Below, piece by piece: positions 1 through 5,153 of a DNA stretch of 7,496 nt; position 1 is the stretch's first letter, and the number at the start of each line of letters is the position of its first letter. Position numbers and translations under genes: made by a program. The DNA lies in the NCBI GenBank assembly GCA_030452775.1, contig JAKDLQ010000114.1, forward strand, positions 1 through 7,496, given 5' to 3'. The stretch is from Micrococcales bacterium (lineage in GTDB: Bacteria; Actinomycetota; Actinomycetes; Actinomycetales; Dermatophilaceae). A model generated the notes under the pieces. That model ran no database searches. It was not told the origin of the DNA and worked only from the letters and a program-made list of their open reading frames with translations.

Positions 1-593
1 GGAGCCCGTGTGCCCCGAGGGCGAAGTCGACCTGCCCCATCCGCCACGGCCGGCCGCTGGCGGTGACCATCCGATGCGTGGCCGACGAGATCGCCGCCGC
101 CGCGGACCTCGTCAAGGGCAAGGCCGAGCGGGTGCCCGCTGCCCTCGTCCGCGGGCTCGGCGCGCTGGTCACGGGCGCCCGACCCGGCCAGGGCGCTCGG
201 GACCTGCTGCGGACCGGGACGGACGACTGGTTCGGATACGGCCAGGTCGAGGCCGTGCGGGCGGCGCTCGGCATCGAACCGGGCAGCGCGTCGGCGCGGC
301 AGGTGGGCATCCCACCCGTGAGCGGCGACACCCGGGCGCGATCCCTGGCGCGGGCCGTCGGCGTCGCCCTGCACGCCGTCCCCGGCGCCACCGCCGACGT
401 CGGACCGCAGAGCATCACGCTTGGCGCCGACAGTCCCTATGACCTCGGCCGCGTGACGGCGCGTCTGCAGGCCGCGCTGTGGTGCGACGGCTTGGTCGGC
501 ACACCATCGCCACCATCCGCCGACGAGCTCTCGGTCGCGGTGGGCATCAGCCCGGTCGGGAGCCGTCCACCGCCTGCCGGCGGGGCGCCCTGA
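1..593 (+). CDS. cofE: Coenzyme F420-0:L-glutamate ligase (CofE/FbiB-type), C-terminal part
   Basis: This family adds L-glutamate to F420-0 using GTP, a late cytosolic step in making the deazaflavin cofactor F420. The window holds only the C-terminal ~196 codons, read in the frame of position 3. The recognisable block is the stretch HGRPLAVT, then VADEIAAAADLVKGKAE and PAALVRGL (about positions 45-155), the conserved C-terminal core of CofE, followed by the linker-like DDWFGYGQVEAVRAALG (to ~290). The last ~100 residues are a weakly conserved tail (LARAVGVALHAVPGA, LGRVTARLQAALW). They are too short for the ~200-residue nitroreductase-like domain fused to CofE in mycobacterial FbiB. A GTG at 63 is not the real start, because conserved sequence precedes it. 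Upstream of ~45 a different frame looks more coding-like, so a frameshift is possible there. The gene converges on the dehydrogenase. CofE identity is fairly sure; whether it is bifunctional cannot be told. Confidence 0.82.
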   Translation, partial: SPCAPRAKSTCPIRHGRPLAVTIRCVADEIAAAADLVKGKAERVPAALVRGLGALVTGARPGQGARDLLRTGTDDWFGYGQVEAVRAALGIEPGSASARQVGIPPVSGDTRARSLARAVGVALHAVPGATADVGPQSITLGADSPYDLGRVTARLQAALWCDGLVGTPSPPSADELSVAVGISPVGSRPPPAGGAP

Positions 594-606
594 CGGGGCT
601 AGTCGG

Positions 607-630
607 TGGCTCAACAGTTGGCTCAACGGT
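607..630. repeat. Tandem 12-bp direct repeat between convergent genes
   Basis: Two adjacent 12-mers, TGGCTCAACAGT (607-618) and TGGCTCAACGGT (619-630), differ at one base. A third partial copy, TGGCTCA, lies at 652-658 over the dehydrogenase stop codon. The repeat fills most of the 62-bp gap between the ends of the two convergent genes. No function is evident, and slippage duplication is the simplest reading. Confidence 0.55.
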
Positions 631-659
631 GAGTCGTGGGTTGCTGGGCGGTGGCTCAC
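629..659. terminator. Possible weak hairpin between convergent genes
   Basis: GTGAGTC (629-635) can pair with GGCTCAC (653-659), giving 7 bp including one G-T pair and a 17-nt loop. It overlaps the stop codon of the minus-strand dehydrogenase and has no T-tract on either side. The position suits a terminator between convergent genes, but the structure is modest and could be chance in GC-rich DNA. Confidence 0.25.
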
Positions 660-1625
660 ATGGTGAAGACGACCTTGCCGAAGACGTCGCCGTCGATCAT
701 CTTGGCGAACCCGTCGCGGGCGTCGGCCAACGGCATGACGGAGTCGATCACCGGTTCGACGCCCTGCGAAGTGACGAACTGCGCCAAGAGGACCAGCTCG
801 TCACGGGTGCCCATCGTCGAGCCGATGACCCGGAGCTGCTTGAAGAAGATCTTCGTCAGCTCGGCCTTGGCGGGGGCATCGCCCGAGGTGGCGCCCGAGA
901 CGACGATCGTGCCCCCTGGCCGCAGAGAGTTGATCGAGTGGCTCCAGGTCGCCGCCCCGACGGTCTCCATGACGGCCTCCACCCGGGCCGGTAGCCGCTC
1001 CCCCGAGCCGAAGACCCGGTCCGCGCCGATCTCGAGCGCCCGCTCGCCGCGGGCCTCGTCGCGCGAGGTCGCCCACATGCGGTATCCGGCAGCCGAGCCG
1101 AGCTGGATGAGCGCCGTCGCGACACCGCCCCCGGCGCCCTGCACGAGCACCGTGCCCCCGGGCCGGACGCCGGACTTCGTGAAGAGCATGCGGTATGCCG
1201 TGAGCCAGGCCGTCGACAGGCAGGCCGCCGCCTCCCACGAGAGCGCCTCCGGTTTGGGCACGAGGTTTGCGCTCGGGACCAGGACCCGCTCGGCAAGCGT
1301 CCCGTCGTGCAACTCGGACAGCAGCGTCCGGCGTGGGTCGAGGGTCTCCTCGCCGCGCCACCCGTCGGACGGGATGACCGCGTGGACGATGACCTCGTTG
1401 CCGTCCTCGTCGACGCCGGCCCCGTTCGCAGCCGAGAATCATCGGCAGCTTGTCGGCACCGAGCCCGACACCGCGCAACGACCAGACGTCGTGATGGTTG
1501 AGAGCCGCAGCCCGCAGCGACACGACGGACCAGCCATCCCTCGGCCGGGGATCAGGTCGCTCGTCGACGACGAGGCCAGCGAGCGGGTCGGATGCGGACA
1601 TACTGACGGCATGAGCAGCGAGCAT
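656..1625 (-). pseudogene. MDR-family zinc-binding dehydrogenase (quinone oxidoreductase-like), frameshifted
   Basis: This is a medium-chain dehydrogenase/reductase, probably an NAD(P)H-dependent cytosolic oxidoreductase of unknown substrate. From ATG at 1625 the N-terminal GroES-like domain reads MLAAHAVSMSASDPLAG, then ALNHHDVWSLRGVG and PMILGC. At 1425/1426 the frame breaks. Removing one T (plus strand) restores GCDGAGVDEDGNEVIVHAVIPSD and runs into the second domain. That domain has AACLSTAWLTAYRMLF, the dinucleotide-binding loop VLVQGAGGGVATALIQL and LRPGGTIVVSGATSG, and ends at KVVFTM. The repaired protein is ~322 residues, normal for the family. The cysteine cluster of the structural zinc site is not visible, as in many members called 'zinc-binding' by homology only. 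Unrepaired, the N-terminal frame keeps ~66 native residues and then reads out of frame to 801. It could be a real pseudogene or a one-base sequence error; the rest shows no decay. Confidence 0.85.
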
Positions 1626-1632
1626 GCCAAGC

Positions 1633-1638
1633 AGACTA
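1633..1638 (-). promoter_or_regulatory. -10 element of a likely leaderless dehydrogenase promoter
   Basis: Read on the minus strand, TAGTCT matches the actinobacterial -10 pattern TANNNT and ends 7 nt before the ATG at 1625. That puts the transcription start on or beside the A of the start codon. No good Shine-Dalgarno precedes this ATG, which agrees with a leaderless mRNA, a common mode in Actinobacteria. No clear -35 is visible. Confidence 0.5.
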
Positions 1639-1662
1639 GCCAGCGGCTCGGGTGCGGAGCGG

Positions 1663-1668
1663 TAGGGT
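1663..1668 (+). promoter_or_regulatory. -10 element of a likely leaderless bioY promoter
   Basis: TAGGGT fits TANNNT and lies 7 nt before the GTG at 1676, so transcription would begin at the start codon. This favours GTG 1676 over the in-frame GTG at 1652, which would lie upstream of the -10. An alternative is that GGTAGGG (1661-1667) acts as a poor ribosome binding site. No TTGACA-like -35 is seen, and no BirA-like operator was recognised. Confidence 0.5.
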
Positions 1669-1675
1669 CCGAACT

Positions 1676-2296
1676 GTGACTGAGAACCACACGCTGCACG
1701 AGCCCATCTCGTCTCGCCCTGCGCGCGTGGTGGACCCGCGATCAATCGCTCTCGTCGCGGTCTTCGCCGCCCTCATCGTCGTCGCCGCGGTCCTGCCCGG
1801 CATCCCGATCGGGGCGCTCGGCGTCCCGATCACTCTCCAGACCTTCGCCGTGATGCTCGCCGGTTTGTGCCTGGGCCCGGTCCGGGGCACGCTCGCCGTC
1901 CTGCTCTACCTCGTGCTCGGGTTTGCTGGCCTGCCGGTCTTCTCCGGCGGGCGATCGGGCCTGCAGGTGATGGCGACGCCGAGCGCCGGCTACCTCGTCG
2001 GCTTCGTCTTTGCGGCCTTCGCCGTCGGCTACGTCGCGCGCTACGTGCTGCGGACCCAGCCACGCCCGCGCTGGGTGCCCCTGTTGTGGATCGGCGCGAT
2101 GCTCACCTCGATCGTCTTCGTCCACACCTTGGGCATCATCGGGATCTCCATCAACGCCGACGTCCCGCTGAGCACGGCATTCAAAGGTGACCTCGTCTTC
2201 TACCCGGGTGACATCGTCAAGAACCTCGTCGCAGCCGTGGCGGCCGCAGCCGTCCACCGTGCCTTCCCCGACATCCTCGTGCGCCCGGTGCGCTGA
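1676..2296 (+). CDS. bioY: BioY, biotin-binding S component of an ECF transporter
   Basis: BioY is the membrane protein that captures biotin in energy-coupling-factor importers. From GTG 1676 the product is 206 residues, typical for the family. After a polar N-terminus (1-22) come hydrophobic segments near 24-46, 57-81, 104-125, 135-157 and 183-200. The family motifs are present: VPITLQTFAVMLAG (50-63), LLYLVLGFAGLPVF (76-89), GYLVGF (105-110), and the C-terminal FYPGDIVKN (175-183) with its conserved PGD and Lys. The start was chosen because a TANNNT -10 sits 7 nt upstream; the in-frame GTG at 1652 would add eight poorly conserved residues. bioM follows after 30 nt and bioN overlaps bioM, so the three genes probably share one transcript. 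The divergent neighbour is the frameshifted dehydrogenase. BioY identity is firm; the biotin substrate follows from the family. Confidence 0.95.
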   Translation: MTENHTLHEPISSRPARVVDPRSIALVAVFAALIVVAAVLPGIPIGALGVPITLQTFAVMLAGLCLGPVRGTLAVLLYLVLGFAGLPVFSGGRSGLQVMATPSAGYLVGFVFAAFAVGYVARYVLRTQPRPRWVPLLWIGAMLTSIVFVHTLGIIGISINADVPLSTAFKGDLVFYPGDIVKNLVAAVAAAAVHRAFPDILVRPVR

Positions 2297-2326
2297 CCGC
2301 CCCGAGCCGGCCTCCGCACCCGCGCC

Positions 2327-3034
2327 ATGACGACGATCGAGCTGGACGAGGTCATCGTCGAGGTTGCGGCCGATGGCGGCCCGTCACGACGCCGCCTGCT
2401 CGGCCCGGTCTCGACGCGACTGACCGAGCATCGCGTGTCGGTCATCGGCGCCAACGGCTCTGGCAAGTCGACGTTGCTGCGCCTGCTCAACGGCCTGTCC
2501 CTGGCCACCTCGGGCCGGGTCACCGTGGCCGGGCGTGATGTCAAGACCGACGGCGCGGCCGTGCGCCGCCTCGTCGGCTTCGGCTTCACCGACCCCCTCT
2601 CGCAGCTCGTCATGCCGACCGGACGCGAGGACGTCGAGCTGTCGCTGCGCCGGTCGCACCGCGACCGGGACACCCGCAGGAAGGCGGCAGAGGCGGTCCT
2701 GCTTCGCTTCGGACTCGGGCACCTCGCCGACCAGAGCATCTACGAGCTCTCCGGCGGAGAACGACAACTGATGGCGCTCACGGCGCTCCTCGCCACCGAC
2801 CCCGAGGCCCTCGTCCTCGATGAGCCCTCGACGCTGCTCGACCTGCGCAACACCATGCTGCTGCGACGGGCTCTGACCGCCCTGCCGCAGACGCTGGTGT
2901 TCGCCACCCACGACCTCGAGCATGCCCTGGAGGCGGAGCGCACCCTCGTGATCGAGGACGGGCTCGTGGCGTTCGACGGCGACCCGGCAGGCGCCGTGCA
3001 GTACTACCGGGCGCGAGCCGAGGCTCTCGGATGA
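2327..3034 (+). CDS. bioM: BioM, ATPase (A component) of the biotin ECF transporter
   Basis: This cytosolic ABC ATPase powers the biotin importer with BioY and BioN. Its 235 residues contain Walker A GANGSGKST (41-49), a Q-loop/Q-helix region FTDPLSQLVMPT (88-99), signature LSGGE (142-146), Walker B ALVLDEPST (162-170), D-loop LLDLRN (171-176) and H-loop ATHD with His196. All catalytic motifs are intact. One oddity is the Q-loop: most ECF ATPases read FQNPDDQ, but here Thr89 stands where the first Gln is expected, while the later Gln94 is kept. From memory, actinobacterial BioM proteins often have Ser/Thr here, so this may be lineage-typical. ATG 2327 has no convincing Shine-Dalgarno, so translation may be coupled to bioY, which ends 30 nt upstream. 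The stop overlaps the bioN start in ATGA. The general energising subunit EcfA is the alternative, but linkage to bioY supports BioM. Confidence 0.93.
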   Translation: MTTIELDEVIVEVAADGGPSRRRLLGPVSTRLTEHRVSVIGANGSGKSTLLRLLNGLSLATSGRVTVAGRDVKTDGAAVRRLVGFGFTDPLSQLVMPTGREDVELSLRRSHRDRDTRRKAAEAVLLRFGLGHLADQSIYELSGGERQLMALTALLATDPEALVLDEPSTLLDLRNTMLLRRALTALPQTLVFATHDLEHALEAERTLVIEDGLVAFDGDPAGAVQYYRARAEALG

Positions 3035-3663
3035 CGACCGGACGAGCCACCCGGGGCTTCGGGCTGTTCGGGTCCCCCGTGCCGGGGCACTCGCTCGTGC
3101 ACCGCGCCCCGCTGTGGGTGAAGTTCGGCTTCGTCCTGCTCGTCGGTGTCTCGACCTTCGTCGTGCGCGACTGGCGCGTGTCCGCCGCCGTCTGCGGCGT
3201 GGTGCTCCTCGTGCACCTGGCCTCGGGCCTCGGCCTGCGACGGCTGATGCGCTCGCTCGCACCGCTGCTCCCCATCCTCGTCGTGCTCACCGGATTCCAA
3301 TGGTGGAGCCACGACCTGCCCTTTGCTGCCCGCCTCGTCCTCGGCATCCTCGCGGCCTACGTCGCAGCCGGGATCCTCACCGCCACGACGCCGGTGGATC
3401 AGCTTCTCGACGGCATCGTCTGGGCCGCCCGGCCGGCGCGACGTTGGGTCGATCCGGAGACCGTCGCCCTGACGATCAGCATCATGCTGCGAAGCATCCC
3501 GTGGATCGCCGGGGCCTTCGGTGACGTGCGCGAGTCGGCCAAGGCCCGCGGGCTCGAGCGCAGCCCCCGGGCGGTGATCCTCCCCGCCGTCATCCACACC
3601 GTCGCCTATGCCCGCAGGACCGGGGACGCCCTGGCCGCCCGCGGTCTCGGCGACCCGCGCTGA
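3031..3663 (+). CDS. bioN: BioN, transmembrane coupling (T) component of the biotin ECF transporter
   Basis: EcfT-family membrane proteins couple ATP hydrolysis by BioM to movement of BioY. The product is 210 residues with an N-terminal HSLVHRAPLWVK (20-31), corresponding to the family's 'PLHRLPAGVK' motif, and hydrophobic segments near 32-45, 51-65, 76-90 and 101-118. The diagnostic pair of Ala-Arg-Gly coupling motifs is present in its cytoplasmic part: AKARGLERSP (ARG at 172-174) and LAARGLGDP (ARG at 203-205). These contact the ATPases in known ECF structures. At 210 residues it is on the short side compared with ~260-residue general EcfT proteins, which fits the dedicated BioN type. The ATG at 3031 overlaps the bioM stop (ATGA), indicating translational coupling. 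The protein ends four residues after the second motif, and the gene is followed by a strong hairpin before the convergent malic enzyme gene. Confidence 0.93.
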   Translation: MTTGRATRGFGLFGSPVPGHSLVHRAPLWVKFGFVLLVGVSTFVVRDWRVSAAVCGVVLLVHLASGLGLRRLMRSLAPLLPILVVLTGFQWWSHDLPFAARLVLGILAAYVAAGILTATTPVDQLLDGIVWAARPARRWVDPETVALTISIMLRSIPWIAGAFGDVRESAKARGLERSPRAVILPAVIHTVAYARRTGDALAARGLGDPR

Positions 3664-3729
3664 GCCGGGGCTGAGCCGGGCGGAGCCAGACGGCATACGG
3701 GATCCCTTGGCGGACAGGCACTTTCTCGC

Positions 3730-3754
3730 CGCTCCACCCACGAACGGTGGAGCG
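3730..3754. terminator. Hairpin between convergent bioN and malic enzyme genes, probably bidirectional
   Basis: CGCTCCACC (3730-3738) and GGTGGAGCG (3746-3754) form a perfect 9-bp stem with a 7-nt loop CACGAAC. It lies 66 bp after the bioN stop and 21 bp after the malic enzyme stop on the other strand, where terminators are expected. There is no real T-tract on either side, a common state in high-GC actinobacteria. Termination is inferred from position and stem quality. Confidence 0.65.
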
Positions 3755-3775
3755 ACGGGAACGAGGGTGGTGGCC

Positions 3776-4939
3776 TCAGCGGCGCGCGCGGCCCGCGACC
3801 GTCGCCGCCACGACGGGCGCGACCCGCTCGTCGAAGACGCTGGGGATGACCGCGGCCGCCGTCGGAGAGTCCACCAGCCCGGCGATGGCGCCGGCCGCGG
3901 CAAGCTTCATCTCCTCGGTGACGCGCTTCGCCCCTGAGTCGAGCGCGCCACGGAAGATCCCGGGAAAGGCGAGGACGTTGTTGATCTGGTTGGGGAAGTC
4001 GGAGCGCCCGGTCGCGACGACCTCGGCGAAACGACGGGCCACCGCCGGGTGCACCTCGGGCTCCGGATTGGCGAGCGCGAAGATGATGGCACGTGGCCCC
4101 ATCCGCATGAGGTCCCGCTCGGGAACCGTCCCGCCGGAGACACCGATGAACGCGTCCGCGCCCTCGAGTGCCGCTCCGAGCGAGCCGCTGACCTGGCGCG
4201 GGTTGGTGAGACGGGCGAGTTCGGCCTTGTGGCGCGGGAGTGCTCCCCTGGTCCGGTCGATGATGCCGCGCGAGTCCGCGACGATGACCTCGCGGACTCC
4301 CGCGGACGCGAGGATCCGTGACACCGCGACGCCCGCCGCGCCCGCGCCGGACACGACGACACGCAGGTCGGCGACCTCCTTGTCGACCACTCGGGCGGCG
4401 TTGATCAGGGCGGCGAGCACGACGATCGCCGTGCCGTGCTGGTCATCGTGGAAGACCGGGATGTCGAGGCGCTCGGTCAGTCGACGCTCGATCTCGAAGC
4501 AGCGCGGGGCCGAGATGTCCTCGAGGTTGATCCCACCGTAGGTCGGGGCGATCCGGACGATCGCTTCGACGAGCTCGTCGACCGTACCGGTCTCCATGCA
4601 CAGGGGCACGGCGTCGACCCCGGCGAAATGCTTGAAGAGGAGCGCCTTACCCTCCATCACCGGCATCGCGGCGAGCGGGCCGATGTCCCCCAGTCCGAGG
4701 ACCGCGCTGCCATCGCTGATGACCGCCACCGTGTTGTGCCGGCTCGTGTAGAGGTCAGCGAGGGCGTGGTCCTCCGCGATGGCCCGCGACACCGCCGCGA
4801 CTCCGGGCGTATAGAGCACCGAGAGGTCGGCGGCGTCGCGCAGTTGGGACGTGGCGTGGACGCCGAGCTTGCCGCCCTCGTGCGCTCGGAAGATCGGGTC
4901 CTGCAGGTCGATCAGGGACATGCTCGGCACAGCACTCAT
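3776..4939 (-). CDS. Malic enzyme (oxaloacetate-decarboxylating malate dehydrogenase), short form
   Basis: It oxidatively decarboxylates malate to pyruvate and CO2 while reducing NAD or NADP, linking the TCA cycle to pyruvate. The 387-residue product matches short bacterial malic enzymes. No PTA-like C-terminal domain and no N-terminal ACT domain are present. The N-terminal domain has LYTPGVA with catalytic Tyr43, MEGKALLFK with Lys98, NLEDISAPRCFEIE with metal ligands Glu140/Asp141, and FHDDQHGTA with Asp165/166. The NAD(P) domain has GAGAAG (198-203), ADSRGIIDR and ALANPEPEV. ATG 4939 was chosen because GAGGTGA (4944-4950) sits 4 nt upstream and family similarity begins just after it. The frame stays open to an ATG at 5056, but that extension crosses an AT-rich hairpin and looks non-coding. 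Cofactor choice is uncertain; the Asp after the second beta strand leans to NAD. A terminator-like hairpin lies ~30 nt upstream of the ATG. Confidence 0.94.
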   Translation of the reverse strand: MSAVPSMSLIDLQDPIFRAHEGGKLGVHATSQLRDAADLSVLYTPGVAAVSRAIAEDHALADLYTSRHNTVAVISDGSAVLGLGDIGPLAAMPVMEGKALLFKHFAGVDAVPLCMETGTVDELVEAIVRIAPTYGGINLEDISAPRCFEIERRLTERLDIPVFHDDQHGTAIVVLAALINAARVVDKEVADLRVVVSGAGAAGVAVSRILASAGVREVIVADSRGIIDRTRGALPRHKAELARLTNPRQVSGSLGAALEGADAFIGVSGGTVPERDLMRMGPRAIIFALANPEPEVHPAVARRFAEVVATGRSDFPNQINNVLAFPGIFRGALDSGAKRVTEEMKLAAAGAIAGLVDSPTAAAVIPSVFDERVAPVVAATVAGRARR

Positions 4940-4943
4940 CGGG

Positions 4944-4950
4944 TCACCTC
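4944..4950 (-). promoter_or_regulatory. Ribosome binding site of the malic enzyme gene
   Basis: On the minus strand GAGGTGA precedes ATG 4939 by 4 nt (5 nt from the GAGGTG core). It is the best Shine-Dalgarno in the window and it decides the start over the open upstream frame. Confidence 0.75.
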
Positions 4951-4968
4951 GTTGACGTTCAGAAAATG

Positions 4969-4986
4969 AAAAAAGGCTGACGCCTT
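4969..4986 (-). terminator. Intrinsic terminator or attenuator between pcrA and the malic enzyme gene
   Basis: The minus-strand transcript reads AAGGC-GTCA-GCCTT followed directly by more U residues (six T in a row, then CATTTTC). This 5-bp stem, extendable by a G-U pair, with a U tail is the only classical Rho-independent signal in the window. It is 167 nt past the pcrA stop, so it could end the helicase transcript. It is also only about 30 nt before the malic enzyme ATG, too close for a normal promoter in between, so it could act as a leader attenuator. The stem is short. Confidence 0.5.
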
Positions 4987-5094
4987 CACTGGATGTCAGT
5001 GCCGGGGTCTGGCCTTGAGTCTGATTCACGCGAACGGGGATTGCCCGAGCGGTCATTGTTGCACGCTCGCTCCGGCTGTGCACGCACCGGGGGC

Positions 5095-5132
5095 TGTGTC
5101 CGCTGCCGACCGTGCCGACCGTGTGTCCGCTG
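5095..5132. repeat. Short direct repeats in the pcrA downstream spacer
   Basis: The 11-mer TGTGTCCGCTG occurs at 5095-5105 and 5122-5132. Between and overlapping them lies a tandem pair of the 9-mer CCGACCGTG (5106-5114 and 5115-5123). Related GTCGGCCGTG and GTCGCTGTC follow to 5149. This is low-complexity, non-coding sequence just after the helicase stop. No function is evident. Confidence 0.6.
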
Positions 5133-5153
5133 TCGGCCGTGTCGCTGTCTACG

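Noticed and set aside
1626..1675. A biotin-responsive operator (BirA or BioQ type) upstream of bioY
   Set aside because: I found no convincing match to the palindromes I know for these regulators.
636..1679. A 347-codon plus-strand frame across the dehydrogenase
   Set aside because: It is the antisense of the MDR gene, whose two halves show clear family motifs on the minus strand. The plus-strand product is Ser/Pro/Arg-rich with no domain.
3661..3681. Near-tandem TGAGCCGGGGC / TGAGCCGGGC at the bioN stop codon
   Set aside because: Only two short copies in GC-rich DNA; likely a small duplication with no sign of function.
3004..3903. A 299-codon minus-strand frame under bioN
   Set aside because: It lies antisense to bioN, which carries both ARG coupling motifs, and its product is Gly/Asp/Glu/His-rich low-complexity sequence.
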